From: Asanoa sp. WMMD1127
GTDB taxonomy: Bacteria; Actinomycetota; Actinomycetes; Mycobacteriales; Micromonosporaceae
Reading direction: 5' to 3'
Length of the DNA stretch: 64,000 bases
NCBI RefSeq assembly: GCF_029626225.1
Contig: NZ_JARUBP010000001.1
Coordinates: 2,976,001 to 3,040,000, forward strand
A model generated the notes under the pieces. That model did not search any database and had not been told where the DNA came from. It saw only the letters and a list, made by a program, of their open reading frames with translations. Within the stretch, counting starts at the first letter, position 1; every line of letters starts with the position of its first letter. Below, one piece after another: positions 1 through 10,921 of the stretch. Made by a program: the position numbers and the translations under genes.

Positions 1-735
1 CAGGTCGAGCTCGCGCATCCGGCCGGCGGCCGTGGCGACCTCGGCGGCCAGGCGCTCGGTGACCTGGGGGAGCCGCTCGCGCAGGATGGCCACCTCCCGC
101 TCGAAGCCGGGGTGCTCGACCCAGTGATAAAGGCAGCGGCGCTTGAGCGCGTCGTGCACCTCGCGCGTGCGGTTGCTGGTCAGCACGGTCAGTGGCGGGG
201 TGGCGGCGGCGATCCGGCCGAGCTCGGGCACGGTGATCGCGGCCTCGGCCAGCACCTCGAGCAGGAACGCCTCGAACTCGTCGTCGGCCCGGTCGACCTC
301 GTCGACCAGCAGCACGCAGGGGCTGTGCTCCAACGCCTGCAGCAGCGGCCGGGCGATCAGGAAGCGCCGGTCGTAGAGCCCGGCCTCGATCGCGGCCGCG
401 TCCGGTCGCGTGCCGGTGGCGGTGGCGGCCGCGGTCGCCGCCGCCTCGGCCGCCCGCAGGTGCAGGATCTGCCGCGGGAAGTCCCAGTCGTAGAGGGCCT
501 GCGCGGCGTCGAGCCCCTCGTAGCACTGCAGCCGCACGAAGCGGGCGCCGGTCGCGGTGGCCAGCGCCTGCGCGAACGCGGTCTTGCCGACCCCGGCCTC
601 GCCCTCCAGGAACAGCGGCCGGCCGAGCTTGAGGGCCAGGAAACCGGCCGTCGCCAGGCCCTCGTCGGCGAGGTAGCCGGTCGACGCCAGCGCCCGCGAC
701 AACGCTTCGGGGGAGTCGGGCAGCGAGGTCGTCAC
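1..735 (-). CDS. MoxR-type AAA+ ATPase (3' end outside window)
   Basis: This is a partial gene: 245 codons are visible and the C-terminus lies beyond base 1. The GTG at 735-733 starts a protein with a Walker A motif, GEAGVGKT (residues 45-52), a Walker B motif VLLVDEVDRAD (about 135-145) and a sensor-1 stretch LTSNRTRE. These are hallmarks of MoxR-family AAA+ ATPases, which act as chaperones and usually pair with a von Willebrand factor A protein to insert cofactors or mature enzyme complexes. The gene begins 26 bp after the FtsX-like permease gene on the same strand, so they may be co-transcribed. A VWA partner would be expected outside the window. Family assignment is firm; the substrate is unknown. 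Confidence 0.85.
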   Translation of the reverse strand, partial: MTTSLPDSPEALSRALASTGYLADEGLATAGFLALKLGRPLFLEGEAGVGKTAFAQALATATGARFVRLQCYEGLDAAQALYDWDFPRQILHLRAAEAAATAAATATGTRPDAAAIEAGLYDRRFLIARPLLQALEHSPCVLLVDEVDRADDEFEAFLLEVLAEAAITVPELGRIAAATPPLTVLTSNRTREVHDALKRRCLYHWVEHPGFEREVAILRERLPQVTERLAAEVATAAGRMRELDL

Positions 736-761
736 GGTGCCAACTATGCCAGCCCGACCTG

Positions 762-3700
762 TCAGAACGGCGCGGAGCGCCGCCGCCGGAACACCGCCAG
801 CGCCAGCGGCAGCACCGCGCAGGCCGCCCACGCCACCGCGAGCGCGAGCGGGTCCGGGAGGACCGGCATCGCCAACGGCCACGCGTCGTCCAGGAAGACG
901 GGAGTGGCCAGCCCGGCGACCGCCCAGGCCGCGACGGCGAGCAGCGGACCCGCGACCACGCCGAACACGACGGGCCACAGGTCGACCCGGCGGGCGGCGG
1001 CGCGCAGCGCGGGCGCGGCGATGCCCTGCGCCCGCAGCACCCGGCCGCGGGCCGACCGGGCCGCCCGCTCGGTCGCCGCGACCAGGGCGAGGCCGAGCAG
1101 CACGAGCAACACCGCGAAGCCGCCGGTGACGAGCTCGTAGCGGGCGGCCAGGGCGGCGCCGGAGCGGTCGGCGTGGTCGGCCAGCTCGCCCACCGCGTGG
1201 GTGGCCAGCACGGTCAGGCCCGCCTCGGCCAGCCGGCGGTCGGCGTCGGCCGGCGCGTCGGGGCCGATCCAGACCTGCGGGGCGCCGCCGGCCAACATCG
1301 GCGCCGCCCGGTCGAGATAGTCCAGGTCGACGAGCAGACCCGAGGCGCCGACACCGGGCAGCGTCGACTCGGCGCCGACCGCGGTCGCCGGCGCCGGGCG
1401 GGTGCGCCCGGGCGACACGACCGCCCAACCGGTGTCGGTCTCGCGGGCGATGGCCGAGGTGGTCCGCAGGATCGGCAGCACCTCGGGGACGTCGGCCACC
1501 ACCAGCCGTTGCGGCGCGTTGCCGGCGGCCATCTCGACGGTGAGGCCGGCCGCACCGGCGGTCAGCCTCGGGGCGGTCACGGTGGCGTTGTCCTCGGTCG
1601 ACGCCCGCCAGCGCGCCGGGTCGGCCAGCACCTCGCCGCCGGCGACCACCTGGTCCGGCCCGAGCTGGCCGACCTCGTGCACGGTCAGCCGCATCGTCGC
1701 CGGCACCCGCTCGATCTCGACGGCGACGAGCCGGCATCCGGTGCGGCACGACGGCAGGTTGCCGGTGTAGCGGTGCCGTCCGAACTGGACGTCGCCGAGG
1801 GCCACCGTGCGCTCGCCCTCACCGGGCGGCTGCACGACGGCCCACAGCTCGGGCTCGGCACCCTCCCGGTATGTGTCCCGCGCGGGATCCCAGGTGGGCA
1901 TCTCCATGGTCGCGTCGACCTGGATCCGGTTGCCGGTCACCAGCACGGACGGTGCGACCGGCGGGCGGAGCCGGCCGAGCGCGTCGGCGGGCAGGGAGCC
2001 GGGCGGTGCGACCGTCACGAGCCGTTCCGTGTCGACCGCGGCCGTCGGCGGGCCCGAACCGGTCGCGGGAATGAGGACCGCGGCCATCGCCCAGCGGCCG
2101 TCCGGGTCGGCCGCGCGTACCGCTGACCGCAGGGTGCCGCCGCTGACCAGGTTGACGTCGAACACCCGGTCGGCGCCGAGCTCGATGCCGGCCCGCCGCG
2201 CCCGGGCGGCATCGCCCGCGTCGACCGCGAGGACCGTGAAGCAGAGCAGGGCCGCGCCGAGCACGGCCAGCGTGACCGCGCGCCGGGGCGCCGCGCGGCG
2301 GGACAGCTCGATGCCCGCCAGCGCGCCGGGCAGCCGGCCGGCGGTCAGGGCGCGCCGGCCGGACCGGCGGGCGGCGGGCGCGAGCAGGCGGCCGGCGAGC
2401 AGCGCGCCGGCCAGGATGACCAGGACCGGCGCGAGGGTGGCGGGCCCGCCTTCGACGGGTGCGGCCCCGCTGCGTGCCTCGACGACCGTGAACGCCGCCA
2501 ACGCGACCACCATCGCGTCGACGGTCACCGACCGCCACGCCCCGCCCGGGCGCGTCACCTTGCGCAGCAGGTCGATGGCCCGGCCGGTGACCACGGCGCG
2601 GTAGGCGAGCGCAACCGCCAGCACCGCGCCGGCGACCGCCACGAGCGCGAAGCGCCACGCGCCGAGACCGAGGTCGACGTCGCCGCCGGGCACCGCGTAC
2701 GCGCCGACGAACTGGCCGGCCAACCAGCCCAGGGGCGCGCCGGCCACCACGGCCACCGCGTCCGGGCCGGCGGCCAGCCACCAGCGGTGCGGCACCGGCA
2801 GGCCGCGCACCGCCACCTGGCCCAGCTCGGTGCGCCGCTGCTCGGCACCGGAGGCGGCGGCCAGGAAGATCACGAACCAGCACAGCGGGACGACCGCCAC
2901 GGCCAGCCAGGGGACCAGCGAGCCCACCGCCGACCGGCTGGCCTGGATCCGCGCGATCAGCTGGTCGGTGCCGAAGACGAAGCTCGCGTCGAACTCGGAC
3001 GCCTTGGCCCGCAACCCGTCCAGCTCGGCCGGGTACCCGTCGACCCAGTCGACGGTCAGCCGGGCCGGGTCGGCGACCAGGTCGTAGGACATCGCCTCGG
3101 GTGCCTCGGCCGGGTCGACGGTGAAGAGCCCGGCGGTGGCCCGCGACGTGTAGACCGGCTCGACGCCGACCTGCCCGTTGGTCGCGTTGCGGATCACCTG
3201 CGGGTCGGTGAACAGCCCGGGCGGGAACGGCGGCACCGGGCCCCAGTAGGCGGCGATCGGGTCGACCGGCCGGTAGACCCCGACGATCGAGAGCGGCACC
3301 GCGTCGCCGAGCCGGACGAGCATGTTGGCGCCTTCGACCGGCTGGAAGACGGACTGGCGGAACGAGACCGCGTCGCCGACCCGGACGCCCAGCTGGTCCG
3401 CGCTGTGCGCGCCGATCATCACCTCGCCCCGGCCGGCGGGGCACCGACCGGCGTCCAACGTCACGTGTTCGCAGACGCCGTCGCGGTAGGCCAGCTTCCA
3501 AGCGATCTCGGGCGTACGCGGTGCGATGTCGAAGGAGGCGCCGAAGACGACGTCGAAGCCCGGGGTGGCGAACGTGTTGCCGCCGAGCCGCTCGAACGCG
3601 TCGCCGGCCGCCGCGGCGTCGGTGTCATTCGGGGGCGCGAAGCTCAACAACCGCTCCTGCGGTGTGGCGGCGGCCACCTCGTTCTCCACGATGGACCGCT

Positions 3701-3821
3701 GCGCGGCCGCCGTGTAGGCCGGCCCCGCCACCGCCGCGGCCACCGGCAGCATGCCGAGCAGCAACAGCACGCCGGTGCGCCCGCGGGCCGCCCGGAGCAG
3801 GTCGACGATCACGGCGATCAT
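762..3821 (-). CDS. FtsX-family ABC transporter permease, second of a tandem pair
   Basis: The product is 1019 residues from an ATG at 3821. It begins with a membrane anchor (about residues 15-38), followed by a large MacB-like extracytoplasmic domain, a central group of membrane helices, a second large external domain and a C-terminal helix group. This duplicated layout is typical of the long FtsX/MacB-type permeases that export lipoproteins or peptides or act mechanically. The start overlaps the stop of the upstream permease as ATGA (3818-3821), which implies translational coupling and probably a heterodimer. No ATP-binding subunit is adjacent. Substrate unknown. Confidence 0.85.
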   Translation of the reverse strand: MIAVIVDLLRAARGRTGVLLLLGMLPVAAAVAGPAYTAAAQRSIVENEVAAATPQERLLSFAPPNDTDAAAAGDAFERLGGNTFATPGFDVVFGASFDIAPRTPEIAWKLAYRDGVCEHVTLDAGRCPAGRGEVMIGAHSADQLGVRVGDAVSFRQSVFQPVEGANMLVRLGDAVPLSIVGVYRPVDPIAAYWGPVPPFPPGLFTDPQVIRNATNGQVGVEPVYTSRATAGLFTVDPAEAPEAMSYDLVADPARLTVDWVDGYPAELDGLRAKASEFDASFVFGTDQLIARIQASRSAVGSLVPWLAVAVVPLCWFVIFLAAASGAEQRRTELGQVAVRGLPVPHRWWLAAGPDAVAVVAGAPLGWLAGQFVGAYAVPGGDVDLGLGAWRFALVAVAGAVLAVALAYRAVVTGRAIDLLRKVTRPGGAWRSVTVDAMVVALAAFTVVEARSGAAPVEGGPATLAPVLVILAGALLAGRLLAPAARRSGRRALTAGRLPGALAGIELSRRAAPRRAVTLAVLGAALLCFTVLAVDAGDAARARRAGIELGADRVFDVNLVSGGTLRSAVRAADPDGRWAMAAVLIPATGSGPPTAAVDTERLVTVAPPGSLPADALGRLRPPVAPSVLVTGNRIQVDATMEMPTWDPARDTYREGAEPELWAVVQPPGEGERTVALGDVQFGRHRYTGNLPSCRTGCRLVAVEIERVPATMRLTVHEVGQLGPDQVVAGGEVLADPARWRASTEDNATVTAPRLTAGAAGLTVEMAAGNAPQRLVVADVPEVLPILRTTSAIARETDTGWAVVSPGRTRPAPATAVGAESTLPGVGASGLLVDLDYLDRAAPMLAGGAPQVWIGPDAPADADRRLAEAGLTVLATHAVGELADHADRSGAALAARYELVTGGFAVLLVLLGLALVAATERAARSARGRVLRAQGIAAPALRAAARRVDLWPVVFGVVAGPLLAVAAWAVAGLATPVFLDDAWPLAMPVLPDPLALAVAWAACAVLPLALAVFRRRRSAPF

Positions 3822-6800
3822 GTCGGCTCCCCACCGCCGCGGCGCGGCCGGCCCGATGCCAGCGCCACGACCAGGGCGAAGACCAGAGCGGCAGCGGCCG
3901 CGGCGAGCAACAGCGGACCGGGTCGCACCGCGGCCGGTGCCGGCAGCACGTCCCAGCCGTCGGGGAAGGCCGACAGCGGCGCCGCCAGCACGGTGCGGGC
4001 GGGCAGCGCGGCGAGCACACCCGCGACCAGCGCGACGGCGGCCACGATCAGGTAGCCGCCGAACAGCGCCCGTCGCGCGGTGCGGGTGGTCAGTCCCTGC
4101 CGGCGCAGCGCGGCGAGCTCGCCGGTGCGCGGGCGGCGCTCGACCGCCACGATGACGCCGAGCGCGCCGGCCGAGAGCAGCACCATCAGTGCGGCGGCGA
4201 ACAGCTGGAAGCGGATGGTCGAGGGCGGGGCCTGCTGCGCGTAGCGCTCGGTCAGCTTCGCGATGGTGCCGCCGCCGAAGGTCGCCACGCCGTGCGCGGC
4301 GAGCCGGTCGGCCAGGTCGGCGGGCGCCGCGCCGGTCGCCCACACCTGGAGGGACTCGCCACCGCCGAGGTCGGCGGCCATCAGGTCGGCGGTCTCCAGG
4401 TCGACCAGCACCGCGTCGCGACCGACGAGGGGCAGCGTGCGGGCGGCACCGGCGACGTCGACCGGAACCGCGCTGCCCGGGAAGGCGATCACGTGCGGGT
4501 CGGAGGCGGCGAACTCGTTGGTCCGGGTGCCGGCGGCGACGGCGGGCAGCCGGTCCGGGTTGTCGTCGACGAAGACGAGCGGGTCGCTGCCGGCCGGCGG
4601 CCCCGGCGTGACCACGAGGCCGTCGGGCGTCACGGACACCGTCGCGGGCGCCGGACCGGCGCCGACGCCGGTGCGCCAGCGGGACCGGTCGGCGAACGCC
4701 GCGGTGTCGATGCCTCCGCCGGCGCCGCGCAACGCGGCGAACAGCACCGCGTCCGGGGCCGGATATTCCGGCGGCGTCGACCCGGCGGCCGGGGGTTCGG
4801 CCACCACGCCCGTGCCGGTGACCCCGAACGAGACGAGCCGGCAGCCCTCGGCGCAGCCCGGTGCTTCGCGCTCGTAGTCCCTGGTGGCGCCGGCCACCGT
4901 GCCGAAGTCGACGGTGACGGTCGAACCGTCGGTGGCCTGGAAGGTGGCTTCGACGGTGGCGCTGCCGCGCTGGGCGGCGGCGGTCAGGGTCAGGTCGGCG
5001 CCGGTCACGGTCAGCGGCGCGGGTGCGGCCGGGCGCAACCGGGCGGCCACCGCCGCGGCGTCGGCGCCGCCGTAGTCACCGCGCCATCGGGCGACGGCGG
5101 CCAACCGCGTCGCGTCGACCGCCAGCACGCCGAGGCGGGGGGAGGCGACGACGGCCATCGCGAACCGGCCCTCCGGGTCGACCGCCCGGGTCGCCGCGAG
5201 CAGCTTGGCCCGGCTCGGCGCGGTCACCATCAGTACCCGGTCGGCGCCCACCTCGGTGGCCGCCCGCTCCTGCCCGGACCGGTGACTGGTGTCCGATGTG
5301 GTCACCGCGACGCAGAACAGGGTGACCGCCGCGGTCAGCAGTGCCGTCAGCCGGGGCACGGCCGGGCGGCGGGCGAGCTCGGTGGCCGTGAACGCGAGGC
5401 CGAGCCGGCCCGCCCGCAGCGCCCGCCGGGCCACCTGCGCCGCCACCGGCGGGACCACCCGGGCCAGCACCACGCCCAGCGCGAGGGCGAGCAGTGCCGG
5501 GGCGAGCAGGGCGAGCCAGGTGCTCTGCTGCACGGCCCCCTCGGCCTGGGCCGGTTCGCGGCTGGCATAGGACCAGGCCTCGTAGGCACCGGCGAGGGCG
5601 AGGATGACCAGCACGCCCTCGACCGCGCCGTAGCGCCAGCCCGTGTGCCGGGGCGGCACCGCGCGCATCAGCAGGGCCACGGGCGCGGCCAGGGCCCGGC
5701 GCTCGGCGATCGCGGCGGCCGCGATGGCGCCGACCACCGTGACCGTCGCGGCCGCGACCGAGAGGAGGTCGGTGGTCGCGGGTGACGTCTTCGCGATGCC
5801 CGCCCCGGCCCGCAGTGGGATGACCGCGAGCAGGCCGACCAGCCCGCCGGCGAGCATCGGCACCGCGCTCTGGCCCAGGGTCAGCGCGAGCATCCGGGCC
5901 CGGCCGGCGCCGCGCAGCTTGAGCAGGCCGATGTCGCGGTGGCGTTCGAGCGCGCCGTGGCGCACCGCCAGGAACAGCGCGATCCAGCAGAACGCGAGCA
6001 GCTCGACCAGGCTGATCGGCACCGCGTACACGATGTCGAGCTGGCTGTTGTAGATGGTCACCGCGAGCACCCGCAGCGCCGTCTCCGGCTCGTAGCCCCG
6101 CGCGCCGAGCACCGGGGTGGCCCGGACGATCTGGTCGCGCACCGCCAGGGGAGCCGTGTGGGCGAACAGCTCGCGGCCGCCCACCGCGTCGACGATCAGC
6201 GTGCTGGTCTGTGGCCGGGCGGCCACGATGGTCTCGGGTGTGGTGAGCAGCGGCCCGGGCTGCTGGCCGCCGGAGTCGAGCAGGCGGGCGCCGGCCCAGT
6301 AGTCGGCGTAGGGATCGGCGATCCGGTAGACCGCGGTGACGGTGACGGGAGTCTTCTCGTAGCCGGGCGTGTAGGCGAGCGTGCCGCCGGGCTCGACGGC
6401 GAACTGCCGGGCGGTGGCCTCGTCGACCGCCACCTCGCCGGGCCGGCTCGGGCAGGCGCCGTCGAGGACGACCTGCTCGCAGAACCCGGTGCGGTGGACG
6501 AGCAGCACGTTGGTGCTCCGGCCGCCGCGCACGATCGAGCCGTTGACCAGGAAGGTGCCGTGGATGCTCAGCGCCGGGAGGCCGAGCGTCTCGTCGACGT
6601 CGCGCTCGGCCTGGCTGACCGCGTCGGGTCGCAGGTCGCGCTGGTCGACCGCGCGCCGCATGGTCACCGATCGGGAGCTGACCGGCGCCGCCTCCGCGGC
6701 CGCGGAGGCCAGGTCGCGGGTGGTCGCGGCGATGTATTGCGGCGCGGCGGCCGCGGCGCCGGCGGAGAGCACGGTCAGCAGGAACAGCGTGACCGCCGGG

Positions 6801-6841
6801 GCACGCCGGCTGGCCAGCGCACGCAGGATCAGCCCGAACAT
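3818..6841 (-). CDS. FtsX-family ABC transporter permease, first of a tandem pair
   Basis: The product is 1007 residues. I place the start at the ATG at 6841, directly before a positively charged stretch and a signal-anchor helix (about residues 15-38). An open frame continues 70 codons further upstream but has no membrane character. As in its downstream partner, two large external domains separate groups of membrane helices, and a motif resembling the FtsX core (HRDIGLLKLRGAGRARML) follows the first helix group. The two genes overlap by 4 bp and are likely subunits of one transporter. The nucleotide-binding protein that should energise it is not encoded next door. Confidence 0.85.
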   Translation of the reverse strand: MFGLILRALASRRAPAVTLFLLTVLSAGAAAAAPQYIAATTRDLASAAAEAAPVSSRSVTMRRAVDQRDLRPDAVSQAERDVDETLGLPALSIHGTFLVNGSIVRGGRSTNVLLVHRTGFCEQVVLDGACPSRPGEVAVDEATARQFAVEPGGTLAYTPGYEKTPVTVTAVYRIADPYADYWAGARLLDSGGQQPGPLLTTPETIVAARPQTSTLIVDAVGGRELFAHTAPLAVRDQIVRATPVLGARGYEPETALRVLAVTIYNSQLDIVYAVPISLVELLAFCWIALFLAVRHGALERHRDIGLLKLRGAGRARMLALTLGQSAVPMLAGGLVGLLAVIPLRAGAGIAKTSPATTDLLSVAAATVTVVGAIAAAAIAERRALAAPVALLMRAVPPRHTGWRYGAVEGVLVILALAGAYEAWSYASREPAQAEGAVQQSTWLALLAPALLALALGVVLARVVPPVAAQVARRALRAGRLGLAFTATELARRPAVPRLTALLTAAVTLFCVAVTTSDTSHRSGQERAATEVGADRVLMVTAPSRAKLLAATRAVDPEGRFAMAVVASPRLGVLAVDATRLAAVARWRGDYGGADAAAVAARLRPAAPAPLTVTGADLTLTAAAQRGSATVEATFQATDGSTVTVDFGTVAGATRDYEREAPGCAEGCRLVSFGVTGTGVVAEPPAAGSTPPEYPAPDAVLFAALRGAGGGIDTAAFADRSRWRTGVGAGPAPATVSVTPDGLVVTPGPPAGSDPLVFVDDNPDRLPAVAAGTRTNEFAASDPHVIAFPGSAVPVDVAGAARTLPLVGRDAVLVDLETADLMAADLGGGESLQVWATGAAPADLADRLAAHGVATFGGGTIAKLTERYAQQAPPSTIRFQLFAAALMVLLSAGALGVIVAVERRPRTGELAALRRQGLTTRTARRALFGGYLIVAAVALVAGVLAALPARTVLAAPLSAFPDGWDVLPAPAAVRPGPLLLAAAAAALVFALVVALASGRPRRGGGEPT

Positions 6842-6956
6842 CCCCGCTCCTGTCCCCAGCCCGGCGGCGGCGCGCGGGCACCTTTGGTGGACGCCGCCAC
6901 CGTGCGCAGAGGTTGTCACACTCGCGGAACTTGCGCGGGCCCCCCAGGATGGCTGC

Positions 6957-7205
6957 ATGGAACTCGTCCGAAAATGGTTCGCCCGTGTTGGCGCCGTCCT
7001 GACCACCGTGAGCCTCGCGGTCTTCGTCCCCGCGGTCGCCTGGGCCAGCACCTCCGGCGGCTACGAGGTGATCGAGGCGGCCCGCCGCGGTCGCCGGGGC
7101 GGCGTCGGCTTCTTCGGTGTCGCCGGTCTGCTCTGCTGCCTCGTCGTGGTCGGCGGCATCGTGCTGGCGGTCGTGCTGGTCAGCCGCAACCGCAAGCGCC
7201 GTTAG
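6957..7205 (+). CDS. Small secreted or membrane protein of unknown function
   Basis: An 82-residue protein, divergent from the FtsX permeases. Residues 1-30 form a signal peptide (basic start, hydrophobic core, then AWAS). The centre is arginine/glycine rich, and residues about 52-76 are a second hydrophobic segment ending in RNRKRR, a positive-inside tail. The topology is therefore either a cleaved signal plus one membrane helix, or two helices. I do not recognise the family. Its stop lies 4 bp from the stop of the convergent binding-protein gene. Confidence 0.65.
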   Translation: MELVRKWFARVGAVLTTVSLAVFVPAVAWASTSGGYEVIEAARRGRRGGVGFFGVAGLLCCLVVVGGIVLAVVLVSRNRKRR

Positions 7206-7209
7206 CCGG

Positions 7210-8490
7210 CTAGCTAGCCAGCGCCGTGGCCGCCGCGCGGGAGAACTCCGCCGCGGCGTCCTCGGGGCTGTATTTCTCCGTCGCCACCGTCGCGGCCGCC
7301 GCGGCCAGCAGCTCGCGCAGGCGGGCGTGGCCCGGCGGTGGCGGCGCCGGCGACGGGCCGATCCGGTCGGCCATCGCGTTCTCGAACTCGTGGGCCGTGC
7401 GGGCCGCCCCCTCGGCCAGGTCGGCGCCGTTGGTCTCGCGCAGCTCGAGGTTGGGCGCGAAGCCCCGGTCGTCGCCGAGCAGCCGGGCGGCCTGCGGGTC
7501 GTTGACCAGGAAGTCGATGACGTCGGCGACGGCCGCGGGGTCGCGCGTGCCGCGGTAGCCGGCCCAGTAGTAACTCGCCCGCGCCCACTGCGCGCGGGCG
7601 TCGCCCGGGCAGGCAACCAGCGCCAGATCGTCGTCGTCGACGTGCTGCTGCCAGGCCGCCAGCTGGCCCGACCGGCCGAACGCGGCCACGGCCGTGCCCT
7701 GCGTCAGGGCGCGTTCGCCCGTCGGCTTGCCGGGCCCGGAGATGGCGTCGTCCCAGCGCGCCTCCTGCCACATGGCGAACCAGCGGGCGGTGTCGCCCGC
7801 CGCGAAGCCCGGAGCGCCCGCCCGGTAGAGCTCCTTGCCCTGCGCCCGCAGCCACATCCAGTAGGCGTCCAGGTCACCGGAGGCGTCGGCCAGGCCGGCG
7901 ACGTCGCCGCCGCTGCGCCGGTCGACGTCGGCGGCCCAGGCGAACAGCTGCGGATAGGTCATGCCGTTCTTCGGCTCGGCCACGCCGAGCTGCTTCACCC
8001 GGCTCCGGTTGTAGATCATCGCGGCCGTCTCGGCGCCCGAGGCCACCGCGACCACCTTGCCGCCGACCGTGCCGTAGTTGGCCAGCCCTGGCGGGAACGT
8101 GGTCACGTCGATCCGGTTCTCGGCGACCGGCGCGGTCAGGTCGAGCAGCAGCCCGCGGCCCGCGTAGTCGACCAGCCGGCTGTCGTCGATCTGGAACAGG
8201 TCAGGCGCGTTGCCGCCGACGGCCTGGGTCGACAGCCGGTCGTAGTAGCCGGACGCGCCCTGCCAAGTGATCTTGAAGGTGGTGCCCGGGTGCCGGGTCG
8301 TGTAGAGCTTGAGCGCCGCCTCGGTGCGCTCCGCCCGGCCCTCGTCGCCCCACCAGAACACCGACAGCGTCACCGGACCGGTGGACTCGTCCGTCCGGCC
8401 CCCCGAGCAGCCGGCGACCAGCAGCGTGGCGGCGACGAGCAGGGCCATCGCCCGCCGGCGCGGCAGAGCCAGCTCGATCCGCCTGCGCAC
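7210..8490 (-). CDS. ABC transporter extracellular solute-binding lipoprotein (family 1)
   Basis: A 426-residue protein with an arginine-rich N-terminus, a hydrophobic signal segment and a lipobox VAGC near residue 28, so the mature protein should be a lipoprotein on the outer face of the membrane. The mature part begins with beta-strand motif VTLSVFWWGDEG and has the length and composition of family 1 (sugar or oligosaccharide) binding proteins. No permease or ATPase gene lies next to it, so it appears to be an orphan binding component or to work with a transporter encoded elsewhere. The ligand cannot be read from sequence. Confidence 0.85.
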   Translation of the reverse strand: MRRRIELALPRRRAMALLVAATLLVAGCSGGRTDESTGPVTLSVFWWGDEGRAERTEAALKLYTTRHPGTTFKITWQGASGYYDRLSTQAVGGNAPDLFQIDDSRLVDYAGRGLLLDLTAPVAENRIDVTTFPPGLANYGTVGGKVVAVASGAETAAMIYNRSRVKQLGVAEPKNGMTYPQLFAWAADVDRRSGGDVAGLADASGDLDAYWMWLRAQGKELYRAGAPGFAAGDTARWFAMWQEARWDDAISGPGKPTGERALTQGTAVAAFGRSGQLAAWQQHVDDDDLALVACPGDARAQWARASYYWAGYRGTRDPAAVADVIDFLVNDPQAARLLGDDRGFAPNLELRETNGADLAEGAARTAHEFENAMADRIGPSPAPPPPGHARLRELLAAAAATVATEKYSPEDAAAEFSRAAATALAS

Positions 8491-8577
8491 GCACCCCTCC
8501 TCGCGCGTAAGTTACTGGATCGTCAACTAGACAGCCCGTACCGACGGGGTGTCAACCGCCCGTGATCTACTGAATCC

Positions 8578-9408
8578 GTGGAGCTGGTGCACCAGGGCAA
8601 GGTCCGTGACGTCTACGCCGACGGCGACGAACTCGTGCTGGTCGCGTCGGACCGGCTGTCCATCTACGACGTCATCCTGCCCACCCCGATCCCCGACAAG
8701 GGCGCGATCCTCACCCGGCTCTCGCTGTGGTGGTTCGACCAGCTCGCGGGCATCGTGCCCAACCACGTGATCTCGGCGACCGACGTGCCGGCCGAGTTCG
8801 CCGGGCGGGCGATCCGGGTCCGCCGCCTCGACATGCTGCCGGTCGAGTGCGTCGCCCGGGGCTACCTCACCGGCGGGGGCAAGCAGGAGTACGACCGCAC
8901 GGGCACCGTCTCCGGCGTCGCGCTCGAGCCGGGCCTGGTCGAGGCGGCCAAGCTGCCCGAGCCGGTGTTCACGCCGTCGACGAAGGCCCCGGCCGGCGCG
9001 CACGACGAGCCGATCTCCTTCGACCGGGTGATCGCCGAGGTCGGCCAGGAGACGGCCGAGGCGATCCGGGACATCACGCTGGCGGTCTACACGCGCGGCG
9101 CGGAGCTCGCGGCCGAGCGGGGCGTGCTGATCGCCGACACCAAGATCGAGATCGGCCGGGCGCCGGACGGCGCGCTGGTGCTGGCCGACGAGGTGCTCAC
9201 CCCGGACTCGTCGCGGTTCTGGCCGGCCGACGACTACCAGCCCGGGCGGGTGCAGTTCTCGTTCGACAAGCAGTTCGTCCGCGACTGGGCGACCGACGCC
9301 GGCTGGGACAAGAAGTCACCGCCGCCCCCGGTGCCGGACGACGTCGTCGCGGTCACCCGGGCCCGCTACATCGACATCTACGAACGGCTCACCGGCGAGT
9401 CCTGGTAG
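8578..9408 (+). CDS. purC: Phosphoribosylaminoimidazole-succinocarboxamide synthase
   Basis: A 276-residue SAICAR synthetase, which joins CAIR to aspartate using ATP in purine biosynthesis. The sequence starts at a GTG with [12 protein letters not shown], the nucleotide-binding loop of the family. It continues with [39 protein letters not shown], and [15 protein letters not shown], all diagnostic of PurC. Length and motif order are normal. It ends 8 bp before the end of the convergent glpK and is not clustered with other pur genes here. Confidence 0.96.
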   Translation: MELVHQGKVRDVYADGDELVLVASDRLSIYDVILPTPIPDKGAILTRLSLWWFDQLAGIVPNHVISATDVPAEFAGRAIRVRRLDMLPVECVARGYLTGGGKQEYDRTGTVSGVALEPGLVEAAKLPEPVFTPSTKAPAGAHDEPISFDRVIAEVGQETAEAIRDITLAVYTRGAELAAERGVLIADTKIEIGRAPDGALVLADEVLTPDSSRFWPADDYQPGRVQFSFDKQFVRDWATDAGWDKKSPPPPVPDDVVAVTRARYIDIYERLTGESW

Positions 9409-9416
9409 GTCGCTCG

Positions 9417-10883
<1,467 letters not shown>

Positions 10884-10921
10884 TGTGCCGGGCTCCCGAG
10901 CGCCCGAATAGGATCGAATTC

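Noticed and set aside
2787-5785. Several long plus-strand frames opposite the FtsX permeases
   Set aside because: Composition is that of antisense GC-rich DNA and no homology is visible; the minus strand has membrane helices and family motifs.
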